This document shows, one piece after another, positions 44,993 through 52,824 of a stretch of DNA of 64,000 nucleotides. Source of the stretch: Kitasatospora kifunensis (lineage in GTDB: Bacteria; Actinomycetota; Actinomycetes; Streptomycetales; Streptomycetaceae); assembly GCF_014203855.1 (NCBI RefSeq), contig NZ_JACHJV010000001.1, positions 3,410,001 to 3,474,000 on the forward strand, given 5' to 3'. Made by a program: the position numbers and the translations under genes. Within the stretch, counting starts at the first letter, position 1; each line of letters starts with the position of its first letter. The notes under the pieces are model-generated. The model did no database searches, was not told the DNA's origin, and was given only the letters and a program-made list of their open reading frames with translations.

Positions 44993-45178
44993 ATGCGCAG
45001 GCCCGCCCCCAGACCCATGAGCACGTTGACCAAGTACGAGACGCCCGAGCCCGGCGAGGACGAACTCGCGGCCGAGACGACCGAGGCCATGCACCGTCAG
45101 CAGGAGAAGGACCGTCCGCCCGGCACCACGGGCCGCGCCGCCCACGCCAAGCACACCGGCCCGGCGAAGATCACCTGA
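44993..45178 (+). CDS. Small charged protein of unknown function
   Basis: A 61-residue hydrophilic protein (or 53 if started at ATG 45017) with an acidic middle (YETPEPGEDELAAETTEAM) and a basic C-terminus. Codon use is streptomycete-like and better than the overlapping minus-strand frame. No ribosome site is visible at either ATG; a TACGTA about 7 bp before ATG 44993 would allow leaderless translation. It is divergent from the LAxTG protein gene and is the last gene before the left island repeat. Confidence 0.55.
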   Translation: MRRPAPRPMSTLTKYETPEPGEDELAAETTEAMHRQQEKDRPPGTTGRAAHAKHTGPAKIT

Positions 45179-45242
45179 CGCCCACTCAGCACACCGCAGC
45201 CAACCGGCCCGCCCACCGCACAGCCTTACCCCCACAACGCAG

Positions 45243-45277
45243 AAATCCCGCCCGATCAGAACGATCGGGCGGGATTT
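45243..45277. terminator. Terminator hairpin adjoining the left island repeat
   Basis: AAATCCCGCCCGATC is exactly inverted across a 5-nt loop (15-bp stem). Its right arm runs into the 50-bp repeat. A variant of the same hairpin stands in the same position before the right repeat (54804-54838). Confidence 0.85.
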
Positions 45278-45318
45278 CGTGACTGTTCACGAGTCAGACT
45301 CGTGAACAGTCGTTGGGT
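45269..45318. repeat. Left 50-bp direct repeat with 31-bp palindrome (putative attL)
   Basis: Identical over 50 bp to 54831-54880. It contains a perfect palindrome: GACTGTTCACGAGTC, a central A, and its exact inverse. The left copy is not next to a tRNA. It marks the left edge of the putative element. Confidence 0.85.
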
Positions 45319-45468
45319 CGGGTGTTGACGAGTAGGGGTGGCCTGGGCTGCAAGGTTGCTGTTGGAGATCGCTCCCCGGATTGCTGTAGATCGTTTCCCG
45401 AATTCTGCCGCCCTGGTGTGCTTGGGCCTGTCTCGGTGGGTGTCGGGCCCTGCTCGTACGCTGCGGGT

Positions 45469-46158
45469 ATGAGCACTGGATCTTGGGCGGGAGTCCGCGA
45501 GCAGATACAGGAACTGGCAACGGCGCCGGGGGCCGACACGGTCTTCGGCTTCCACGGCCACAAGTTCCTGTTGGAGGATCCGCTCACTGCGGGTGAGCTG
45601 GACGAGTTGGAGGGACAGCTGGGGGTTCGGCTTCCCGAGGACTACCGGGAGTTCTTGACCCAGATCGGCGCCGGCGGTGCCGGCCCGGGCTACGGGGTCT
45701 TTCCGGTACGCCGCGTGGACGGGCGGTGGCGTTGGGAGGGTGACGGGGCGGACCTGTCGGATCTGGCCCGGCTGTCCGAGCCCTTCCCGGTTCAGGGCCC
45801 CGATCCCATTGAGCTCGACGCGCTCCAGGATGAGTGCCCCCAGGAAGAGGACTTCGAAGAGGACGAGGACTTCGGCCGGGCGATGGGCGAGTGGGACGCG
45901 AAGTGGGAAGCGCTGATGTGGAATCCCGAGCGGACTGTCGGCGCCATCGCCTTGTGCCACTTGGGTTGTGCCTACCGCCAGTGGCTGGTCGTCAGCGGAC
46001 CCGAACGCGGCCGCATCTGGTCCGACGAGCGGGCGGACGAGCGGGACCTTGAGCCGCTCCTCGGGTCCGGGCAGGAGCCCATGACGTTCGCCCACTCGTA
46101 CCGGAGGTGGCTGGCCGAGGCCAGCCGAGCGGTAGATCTGCTATCGAAGGTGAACTGA
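45469..46158 (+). CDS. SMI1/KNR4 (SUKH) family protein
   Basis: A 229-residue protein. The SUKH core is visible: LTAGELDELEGQLGVRLPEDYREFLTQIGAGGAGPGYGVFPV (about 35-80), with an acidic central insertion (about 120-145) and WLVVSGPERGRIWSDERA near 180. SUKH proteins are often immunity proteins against contact-dependent or polymorphic toxins, but many solitary copies have unknown roles. No toxin gene is adjacent. It is the first gene inside the left repeat. The ATG at 45469 has no clear ribosome site. Confidence 0.85.
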   Translation: MSTGSWAGVREQIQELATAPGADTVFGFHGHKFLLEDPLTAGELDELEGQLGVRLPEDYREFLTQIGAGGAGPGYGVFPVRRVDGRWRWEGDGADLSDLARLSEPFPVQGPDPIELDALQDECPQEEDFEEDEDFGRAMGEWDAKWEALMWNPERTVGAIALCHLGCAYRQWLVVSGPERGRIWSDERADERDLEPLLGSGQEPMTFAHSYRRWLAEASRAVDLLSKVN

Positions 46159-46459
46159 CGGCAAGGGGCCGAGGGCGGGAGAACGTGAAGGCCTTTGCCC
46201 CGGCCGCAGTGCATGACGCGCATGCGAATCTGTCGATCGCGAACATGGACTTCGCGGAGTTTGCCGCGATGGCACTCGCTGGCCCCGAAGGCATCCTTCG
46301 CCCCGAGCGATGAAGCCGCTGGTCTGCCGAACCAGGCCAGCAAGTCCGTGTTGAATCTGATCAGTTGCGCTGGTTGAGGGTCGCTGCCGTGATTCCGCGG
46401 TCGGCATGCCGGCCGCGGCTCCCGTTGATCCTCCCCGCCCGGGCTGACACGATCGCCTG
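46159..46459 (+). other. Gap with a short gene-like remnant
   Basis: Bases 46186-46313 read in one plus frame as VKAFAPAAVHDAHANLS, then IANMDFAEFAAMALAG, then a stop; it looks protein-like but has no start site or neighbours. I regard it as a possible decayed gene. Nothing else was seen. Confidence 0.25.
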
Positions 46460-47251
46460 GTGGTGAGCCCTGGTGATCTGGTCGGTCGGTGTGTGGAGCA
46501 AGTGACGTGCTCGTGGTTCCACGCCGATGACGGCATTGGTGAGCCGGAGCTGTTGCACATGTGGCTGCATGTGGACGGGATCGGACCAGTCCGTTTCAAT
46601 ACGCTGGACCACGTCCTTGACCTTCAGATCGACGAACCTCATGACTCGTACGGCATGAGCTCGCTCGGGCACGTTACGGTCTCTGCCCCTCCGGACGGAT
46701 TTCCCCTGGTGCCGTTCACCGGGAGCGCGATCGTCGCCCTTCGTCACGTCCGGCAGCGATCGCTGGGCAGCCGTGTCGGCTTCCAGGCATGGTTTCCTTG
46801 CGGAAGCGTTCGGATTCTCGCCCTGGCTGACGAGTTGGTCGTGACGGCAGACCAGTTGCCAGACTGCTGGGAGGACGACCTGGACCTCGAACCGCAGAGC
46901 GCAGACCCCGTGGTTGAGATGCTGCTGGGCGTTCTTACCGACCAGACTCCGGCCTGCGGTGCCGTACGAGACGCAGTCTTCGCGGGTGGCGCGTCCCGGA
47001 TCGACGAAGGCCTGGTGAGCGCCGCGTCGCTTGCCGGAACCTATGCGAGCAGGCTTGAGCACACGCGGGCTCGTGGGATCGAGACGGTCGGGCTGCCCGA
47101 GTCAGTGCGGGCCCTGGAGGAATACGGTGATCGGCCGGTCCGGCTGGGATCCGTCGACAGCGCGGACGGTTCGTGGCACTTCGTCCTCTTCTTCTCCGCT
47201 GACAGCAGCTCGCTGGTGGCTTGCACCGGTGTCCGGCAGGTCAGGGTGTGA
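46460..47251 (+). CDS. Hypothetical protein of the island
   Basis: A 263-residue soluble protein with no signal or membrane segment. The first part is rich in beta-type sequence (WFHADDGIGEPELLHMWLHVDG, VRFNTLDHVLDL); the last 70 residues (GSWHFVLFFSADSSSLVACTGVRQV) look like a separate module. The GTG at 46460 starts the frame; the start is uncertain. GC at third positions seems lower than in the chromosomal genes. I do not recognise the family. A tail-to-tail neighbour of the next gene. Confidence 0.55.
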   Translation: MVSPGDLVGRCVEQVTCSWFHADDGIGEPELLHMWLHVDGIGPVRFNTLDHVLDLQIDEPHDSYGMSSLGHVTVSAPPDGFPLVPFTGSAIVALRHVRQRSLGSRVGFQAWFPCGSVRILALADELVVTADQLPDCWEDDLDLEPQSADPVVEMLLGVLTDQTPACGAVRDAVFAGGASRIDEGLVSAASLAGTYASRLEHTRARGIETVGLPESVRALEEYGDRPVRLGSVDSADGSWHFVLFFSADSSSLVACTGVRQVRV

Positions 47252-47264
47252 GGACGATTCTCGC

Positions 47265-47789
47265 TCAGCCCTTGATCAGCAGGTCATAGGGCTCCTCCTC
47301 TGGCGTGAAGACCAGGATGAAGTCCTTGCCAGCGCCGATGGCGACCTCGCGCAGGCGGGTCAGGGCCTTGGCCTCGGATGGAAGGGCGAGGCTAAGAGCG
47401 GTGGCGGCTCGGTCCCTCTGGGCCCTCAGGTCGGGGATGTCCTGCAGGTACTCGGCAGCCAGTTCGTGGCTCTCCCGTGCCGTGAACTCTCGGCAGTCGC
47501 GCCACCACGGCACGACCAGGAGGAGTTGCAGGAGTTCTGGCAGGCCGATGGCGATCAGCGCCGCGCCGCCTTCGGAGTCCGCGTACAGGACCGGGCGTTC
47601 CTCGCCGCCGTCGCCGCAGAAGAAGTATGTGCCACCGGCGCCATCGCCTGCGAAGCCCTCAAGTGCCGCGCCCGAGGCGAGGTGGACCTCCTCACCATGG
47701 TCTCCTCGGTCCAGGTCGAAGTCGCCCGGCCAGGCCAGGAACCGGGCGGCGTCGTCGTGTTCGCGGACGGCGGTGATCAGTGATCGCAT
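47265..47789 (-). CDS. Hypothetical protein of the island
   Basis: A 174-residue soluble acidic protein. It contains TYFFCGDGGEERPVLYADSEGGAALIAIGLPELLQLLLVVPWWRD, a pattern seen in SMI1/KNR4-neighbourhood proteins, and it may have an immunity-type fold (inference). ATG 47789 is chosen because TAGGGT ends 7 bp upstream, giving a leaderless start; a GTG at 47798 would overlap that box. It is convergent with the preceding gene (13 bp gap). Confidence 0.6.
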   Translation of the reverse strand: MRSLITAVREHDDAARFLAWPGDFDLDRGDHGEEVHLASGAALEGFAGDGAGGTYFFCGDGGEERPVLYADSEGGAALIAIGLPELLQLLLVVPWWRDCREFTARESHELAAEYLQDIPDLRAQRDRAATALSLALPSEAKALTRLREVAIGAGKDFILVFTPEEEPYDLLIKG

Positions 47790-48171
47790 GAGCCGCACCC
47801 TAGCGGCCTGGGGCGACAGCGGGTCCGACCTGCGGTGGAAGGGATCGGCTGGCGGTCGTGCCCCGACACGGCCGACCCTGCCCTTGTGTGGTGTTCCAGG
47901 GTGCTTCCTTCCGCGACGGGGGCTGCTTCTGGCTCCACCCCTTGGTTCGTCTTGGCGGCCAGGCGAGACCCGACCTCTGTGTTCATCGCGGCCAAGATCT
48001 GTCTTTCAGAGGGCTGATGATGTATCGCCAAATGCCGTGTTTTGGATAAGGCTGCTCATATTGGCCCATGTCGGGAAGCATCCCTCGATGTCCTGGCTTC
48101 TGGCCCTACTCTGAGCTCGGGTTCTGGCTGCCAGAGCCTGGCAGGTCACCGGCGAGGATCAGGGGCTGGCG
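47790..48171. other. Intergenic, divergent promoters; no gene seen
   Basis: Contains the TAGGGT box of the minus-strand gene (47797-47802) and presumably the promoter of the plus-strand gene (a TACTCT near 48103). Open frames here are short and have mixed codon use. Confidence 0.4.
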
Positions 48172-48822
48172 ATGGCGACGCTGTTCGAGCGGCTGGACGC
48201 GGAAGAAGCCGTCGCGCGTGGCGAGTTGGAAGCGTTGCACGCGGAGATGGCCGTGCTGCGGGAGGAGATGACGGCCATCGAGGTGCGTCTGACCCGGCTG
48301 ACGATCACTCGGGAGACGGTCGAGTCCCTTCTTGAGGGCTCCCCCTGCGAGGAACTCATCTCCGAGGGGGACGTCGTGGAGGAGGCCGAAGCCGGACTGA
48401 TTCCGGGGCAGCGGCCCGCTGCTGAGCCCGAGCCTGCGGAGCTTCGCCCCGAACCGGAACCGGCCGCGGCGTCTCAGCCCGGGCCAAGGCCGAAGCCGAA
48501 GCGGAGGCCGAAGCCGGGTCGCCCGGCGCGGACTCCGTCGTTTGGGATCCACCTGGACGAGGCCGTTGACCGGATGCTGGTCATCCTCACGACAGTCGGC
48601 CGGGAGATGAAGGTGCGCGACATCGCGGTGGCGATCGGCGAGACACCCTCGGACCCGCGGATCGAGACCACCCGGTCTCGGCTGAAGACCCTCGCGAAGC
48701 AGGGCAAGGTCGTCGAGGGCCACCCGGGCTGGTTCCAGATCGCACCAGCACCTCGCGCCCTGGAGCCCGCCAGGGCCGAGGTGGTCGCGCACGTCAATGG
48801 CGGGGTGGTCGCGATGAGGTGA
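48172..48822 (+). CDS. Coiled-coil protein with C-terminal winged-helix-like domain
   Basis: A 216-residue protein. Residues 1-60 are a strong coiled coil (heptads in RLDAEEAVARGELEALHAEMAVLREEM). Residues 75-120 are a Pro/Glu then Lys/Arg/Pro-rich linker. Residues 125-190 (DRMLVILTTVGREMKVRDIAVAIGE, RSRLKTLAKQGKVVEG) look like a winged helix-turn-helix. I recall similar proteins beside transposable elements in streptomycetes, but no function is established. It ends at the terminator at 48863-48895. Confidence 0.7.
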   Translation: MATLFERLDAEEAVARGELEALHAEMAVLREEMTAIEVRLTRLTITRETVESLLEGSPCEELISEGDVVEEAEAGLIPGQRPAAEPEPAELRPEPEPAAASQPGPRPKPKRRPKPGRPARTPSFGIHLDEAVDRMLVILTTVGREMKVRDIAVAIGETPSDPRIETTRSRLKTLAKQGKVVEGHPGWFQIAPAPRALEPARAEVVAHVNGGVVAMR

Positions 48823-48862
48823 CCGGATTCGCCGCCCGCCCGTGCGGGTTGGCGTCACAAGC

Positions 48863-48895
48863 GGGTGCCGTCGAGGGATCAGCTCGACGGCACCC
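48863..48895 (+). terminator. Terminator of the coiled-coil gene
   Basis: A perfect 13-bp stem (48863-48875 with 48883-48895) and 7-nt loop, 40 bp after the stop and just outside the 3' end of the group II intron. Confidence 0.85.
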
Positions 48896-48930
48896 AGGTT
48901 GCGTGAGCTCCCATCAAGGTGCCCTTTGCC

Positions 48931-51412
48931 GGGTAGCCGGAGCGCATCGCTGCGCTCCAGCCCCCTCAGAACCGTGCGTGCCACTCATCGCGGCACACGG
49001 CTCAAGCGGGCCTCTGGCCGCTCGGTGCCGTTGATCTTCTCCGGTCTCCCGCGTGGAGTTGCCGGTGACACAAGGTGTGAATGACTTCCAGATTGCCGGG
49101 GTCGTCGCTTCCGCCCCGGCTGCGGTACTCGATGTGGTGCACATTGATGCCTCGAAAGCAGGCGGTGAACCACTGGGCCCAGTCGTTGACGTCGTCCGGG
49201 TCATACCCGGCGCCTTCGATCAGGTCCTGACCGCACCTGGTGCACAGCCCCTTCTGACGGGCAGCCAGGCCGAGGATCCGTTTGGATTCCACGTCTGGCA
49301 TTCGCTTCCGGGCTCGATTCTTCCAGTAGCTCTCCAACTCCGGATCGTCGCGGGAAGAATTTCCCTTGACCATCACGTGTCGGACGATCGGCGTCCACGC
49401 AAATTTCGGTAGATGTCTAGCCTGCGAGCCAAATACCCACTCGGCATTGCGGGACTCCTCGAACCGACCCCAGTACTGTTCCCGGATACACCGGTAGGAC
49501 TTGCGGGGATTGCAGTATTTCGCCCACCGCCGCAAGGCCCCGTACATGAAGTTGTCGAGCAGAGAGAAGGTTTCTTTCGAGACAACGTGTCGATAGTAGG
49601 TCGACCAGCCCCGTACAAGGGGGCTGAGGGCACCTGCCAGCTTCTCCGCTGGCCATCCGCGATGCTCCCGAATGGTAGCCTTGATCTTCCTCTTGACGCG
49701 TTGCACTGCGTCCTTGCTCGGCTTGATGAGCATCTTGCCGTTGTAGCGCCTGACATTGAACCCGAGGAAGTCAAATCCTTCGCTGAGGTGGACGACACGA
49801 GTCTTCTCCTCATTGAAGGCCAGCCCCCTCGGGGAAAGCCAGGAAGCCAGCTCGGCCTTTCGCTCATACACTTCCTCCTCCGTGAAGCAGAGCACCACGA
49901 AGTCGTCTGCGTACCGAATAAGGCTCGGGGAGTTTCGGTCGCTTCCTGCCGGAAGGTTACCGCCGATCGCTTCCCCCATCCCGTGCAGGGCAATATTGAG
50001 CAGCAAGGGACTGATGACTCCACCCTGAGGGGTGCCCTCTGTCACATGTGCGTATGTGCCCTGCTCCATGACGCCGGCTCGCAGCCAACTCTGGATGTCC
50101 TTCCGACCTGGGAACAGGCCGATGGATTCCAGGAGGTGACCGTGGTCGATCCGGTCGAAGGCCGCGGACAGGTCTGCGTCGAGGACCCAGAGCCGCCTCG
50201 CGGTCTTCTTGGAAGCCACGTGGAAGATCGCCGCGATGGCGTCGTGGCATCCCCGGCCGGGCCGGAATCCGTAGCTTCGCCTCTCGAACCGTGCTTCCCA
50301 TTCCGGTTCCAGAGCGTTCTTGGCTCTGGCCTGGTTCACTCGGTCCTGGATGACGGGGATTCCTAGCGGCCTGGTCTTCCCGTTGGCCTTCGGGATGTAC
50401 ACCCGCTTCACCGGTTTCGCGGGAGTCGCTGGCTCGGCAAGCATCTGCCGCGCCAGGTTCCCCCGGGATTCCGAGGTCAATGCCACAACCCCGTCGATTC
50501 CCGGTGTCTTCTTTCCGGCGCTCCGCTGCGTCACTCGACGCACACTGGTAAGAGTGTTAGCCCTGGAGCGCAGCATGAGCTTTTGCAGGTTGCGCACCTG
50601 CTTCTGATCGCCAATCCGAGCGGCCCTGTAGATCCGTTGGCGCAGTTGCTTTACGAACGCTTCTTCCCTGTTCCAGTCGATGCTGGTCCAGTATTCCGCG
50701 TCGCCCTCGGCTCCGTTCATCGGGAGGGCAGGAACTGTTGTCGCTGACATAGCACCCTCCTCCGTCTGTCTAACTTGCGTCTCGGTGCGAGCTTCTGCCC
50801 ACCTTCACTGCATGGCCTACCTGGTCCACGTCAGCTCTCTTTCGAGTCCGGCCATCGGGCCGGTATCCGCCGGGTTGTTTCCGGAGGGAGAGAGTTCCCA
50901 TGCTCCGGCGCTTCCCCTGGGCTTTCGCCCTAGCGGCATTCGCTTTTTGGACCATCCTGTTCCCGCACAGGACGATCTGTACGGGGTTTCCGTGTTCCGC
51001 TGCCTGTAGATGCGTCCGGGGTTGGGCGCCCTCTATGAACCGACTCCCATGGTGACCTACGCGTTGGGGACCAGTGGTCTCCACGGCTCGAATGCGAGCG
51101 AGCCCGCGTCATGTGGCGCTTCTCAGCGCACCAGGAGTTGTCATCACCGATTGCTGACCATTGTCGTGATGTGCTCGTCTCGACCCGTAAATACGAGGGT
51201 TCGCTTTCGCTCACCCGCCCGGACTTCCCCTTCGCTTGTGGCTCGGTGATGGCCCACCGTGCCCTTGAGCTTGACCACCTCGGCTCAGCACCCCCGCGTT
51301 ACCGCAGACGCACCCGAGGCTGGGGACCGGCCCTTGGTCACAGCCCGGAGAAGTTGCCTCCTCTCATCACAACTTCCGCTACCCAGCATCAACTTCACGT
51401 CGCAACGCATGT
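48931..51412 (-). mobile_element. Group II intron, apparently complete (about 2.48 kb)
   Basis: A retroelement on the minus strand. The 5' ribozyme part is about 51412-50751 (a GCGACGTGAAG-type start, many stems), then comes the maturase gene in domain IV. Domain V is recognisable at 48970-49002 (AGCCGTG pairs with CACGGTT around a GATGAG-containing loop), and domain VI is a GGAGCGCA/TGCGCTCC stem ending GGCTACCC near 48931. The maturase stop overlaps the start of domain V. Exact splice boundaries are approximate (several bases). The 5' exon ends in a perfect 10-bp hairpin (51413-51442). Confidence 0.85.
49002..50750 (-). CDS. ltrA: Group II intron reverse transcriptase/maturase with HNH domain
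   Basis: A 582-residue multifunctional protein for splicing and retrohoming. Reverse-transcriptase blocks run from about 65 to 330: KRVYIPKANGKTRPLGIPV, YGFRPGRGCHDAI, GTPQGGVISPLLLN and the catalytic YADD. The maturase X domain follows (about 345-440; LAGALSPLVRGWSTYYRHV). The C-terminus is an HNH endonuclease (CTRCG near 508, HHIEYRSRGGSDDPGNLEVIHTLCHRQLH). All regions look intact, so the intron may be active. GGAGGG precedes the ATG. Confidence 0.96.
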   Translation of the reverse strand: MSATTVPALPMNGAEGDAEYWTSIDWNREEAFVKQLRQRIYRAARIGDQKQVRNLQKLMLRSRANTLTSVRRVTQRSAGKKTPGIDGVVALTSESRGNLARQMLAEPATPAKPVKRVYIPKANGKTRPLGIPVIQDRVNQARAKNALEPEWEARFERRSYGFRPGRGCHDAIAAIFHVASKKTARRLWVLDADLSAAFDRIDHGHLLESIGLFPGRKDIQSWLRAGVMEQGTYAHVTEGTPQGGVISPLLLNIALHGMGEAIGGNLPAGSDRNSPSLIRYADDFVVLCFTEEEVYERKAELASWLSPRGLAFNEEKTRVVHLSEGFDFLGFNVRRYNGKMLIKPSKDAVQRVKRKIKATIREHRGWPAEKLAGALSPLVRGWSTYYRHVVSKETFSLLDNFMYGALRRWAKYCNPRKSYRCIREQYWGRFEESRNAEWVFGSQARHLPKFAWTPIVRHVMVKGNSSRDDPELESYWKNRARKRMPDVESKRILGLAARQKGLCTRCGQDLIEGAGYDPDDVNDWAQWFTACFRGINVHHIEYRSRGGSDDPGNLEVIHTLCHRQLHAGDRRRSTAPSGQRPA

Positions 51413-51442
51413 CCGAGCGTAGTTGAGGTGTCCTACGCTCGG
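51413..51442 (-). terminator. Hairpin at the 5' edge of the group II intron
   Basis: CCGAGCGTAG and CTACGCTCGG, a perfect 10-bp stem with 10-nt loop. It lies 66 bp after the XRE gene stop on the same strand, so it may be that gene's terminator, and directly upstream of the intron. Confidence 0.7.
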
Positions 51443-51507
51443 GGCGGGAGGCGCGATTTCAGCATGCCCTGGTCGCGAATGCTCCTGCGGCCGGGCGGAA
51501 TCGAGAC

Positions 51508-51756
51508 TCAATGCTCTCCATCTCGCTCAACTCCGATACCAACTGGCCACAGCCTCGCGCCGGCGAACGCTTCGAGGCGGGCGACGGTCGCCACGTCCGG
51601 CCAGGACCGGCCCGCCAGCAGGTCGGCGATCACCTGCCGGTTCACGCCGGATCCGGCGGCGGCCTGACGCAGGCTCAGCCGCTGCTCGGCCAGCGTCCGG
51701 GCGAGGCGGGTGGCGATGCCCCGCACAGCCTCGGCACCGATGTCGGTGCTGGTCAT
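51508..51756 (-). CDS. XRE-family helix-turn-helix protein
   Basis: An 82-residue DNA-binding protein: LARTLAEQRLSLRQAAAGSGVNRQVIADLLAGRSWPDVATVARLEAF (about 18-65) is a full Cro/C1-type fold. It is divergent from the recombinase-like gene across a 141-bp promoter region, the usual position for a repressor of the element's recombination genes. No ribosome site is evident near the ATG at 51756. The codon pattern clearly favours this frame over the overlapping plus-strand frame, which is noise before 51898. Confidence 0.82.
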   Translation of the reverse strand: MTSTDIGAEAVRGIATRLARTLAEQRLSLRQAAAGSGVNRQVIADLLAGRSWPDVATVARLEAFAGARLWPVGIGVERDGEH

Positions 51757-51897
51757 ATGGGGCCAGGCTTCCGGATCCTCGGTCAGCTCCCGAGGGGGGC
51801 GCACGCGGGCGCTTCCGCCGACCATCTCCGCACCATCCTGTCCGTTGAAGTGGATCAATCTCCTGACGGCTGCTTGACCAGCCGGTATTCGTGGAGC

Positions 51898-52824
51898 GTG
51901 GTCCTTGATCCAGACACGTCCGCGAAGATCGCCCGCTACCGGCCCCGCCAGGCCCCGCCCGCCTGGGCCGTTGTCGCGCCCCTGGTGCGTTCGGCCGTGG
52001 CCGCGACCGTGACCGCGGTGCCCTACGACGTTGATCGTCTCCTGCACGCGGTGGCGGGCCTGGCCCTGTGGGCGGAGGCGAGCGGATTGCCGCGCGATCC
52101 CGACACCTGGCTGCGGGGCGAGGTCATCGACGCGTTCGTGCTGTCCCGCGCGGGCATCCTGGCGCCGACGTCGGTGCAGACCTACCGCACCTGGCTGCGG
52201 CGCGTGCGTGACGCGCTGGCCTGGACGGACCGGGGCGAGCCCGTCCCACCCAAGCTGCACGCACCCGCCAATCCCCACACGCCCTACAGCGGCGAGGAGT
52301 TGGCGGGACTGCGGCACTGGGCCTCGCATCTTCGCGGCCAGCAGCGCACTGACGCGCTCGCACTGATGGGACTCGGAGCAGGCTTCGGGCTGATGCCCCG
52401 GGAAGTCGCCGCCACCCGCGGCTTGGACCTGCGACGCCCCGGGCCAGGGCACCCGCTGATCCACGCCGGCATCCGGCGCACTCCGGTGGCCGCCCGCACC
52501 CGCTGGGAAGAGGTCCTCACCGAGCTCGCCGAGTCGGCGGGCGGCCGCTACCTGTTCCGCCCGCGCCGCACGACTGCCTACGCGAAGAACCTCATCGGCT
52601 CCTGGTCGCTCCTGCACCAGCCGTCCGGCGGCCTGCTCCCACTGTCGGTCGGCAGGCTGCGGGCCGGCTGGATCGTCGAGCTGATGTGCGACCGCATCGA
52701 CCACGACCTGATCGCCAAAGCCGCCGGGCTCGCCTCCGCCGCTTCCCTCGCCCGCTACCAGCACTTCGTTCCGCCGCTCGACGACACCACCGCGATCCGG
52801 CTCCTGCGGGGCCGCCCGGCATGA
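51898..52824 (+). CDS. Tyrosine-recombinase-like protein with altered active site
   Basis: A 308-residue protein. A helical N-terminal region (about 20-115) resembles the core-binding domain, and residues 128-290 resemble the catalytic domain: YSGEELAGLRHWA, ALALMGLGAGFGLMPREVAATRGLDL (aligned to the box containing Arg I, here Met166), SVGRLRAGWIVEL (aligned to HxLR: His is Gly252, Arg255 kept), and LARYQHF (Tyr287 kept). Two or more catalytic residues therefore seem absent. The start is GTG 51898, with a promoter-like CTGACG-17-TATTCG just upstream. Its TGA overlaps the ATG of the transposase-like gene (ATGA). It may be an accessory DNA-binding recombinase homologue. Confidence 0.6.
   Translation: MVLDPDTSAKIARYRPRQAPPAWAVVAPLVRSAVAATVTAVPYDVDRLLHAVAGLALWAEASGLPRDPDTWLRGEVIDAFVLSRAGILAPTSVQTYRTWLRRVRDALAWTDRGEPVPPKLHAPANPHTPYSGEELAGLRHWASHLRGQQRTDALALMGLGAGFGLMPREVAATRGLDLRRPGPGHPLIHAGIRRTPVAARTRWEEVLTELAESAGGRYLFRPRRTTAYAKNLIGSWSLLHQPSGGLLPLSVGRLRAGWIVELMCDRIDHDLIAKAAGLASAASLARYQHFVPPLDDTTAIRLLRGRPA

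Noticed and set aside
45319..45400. tRNA fragment at the left island end
   Set aside because: The sequence after the left 50-bp repeat does not match any part of tRNA-Ala; the repeat contains only the discriminator position.
51511..51897. N-terminal extension of the recombinase-like frame
   Set aside because: It overlaps the XRE gene on the other strand, which has the better domain match; the recombinase homology begins after 51898.
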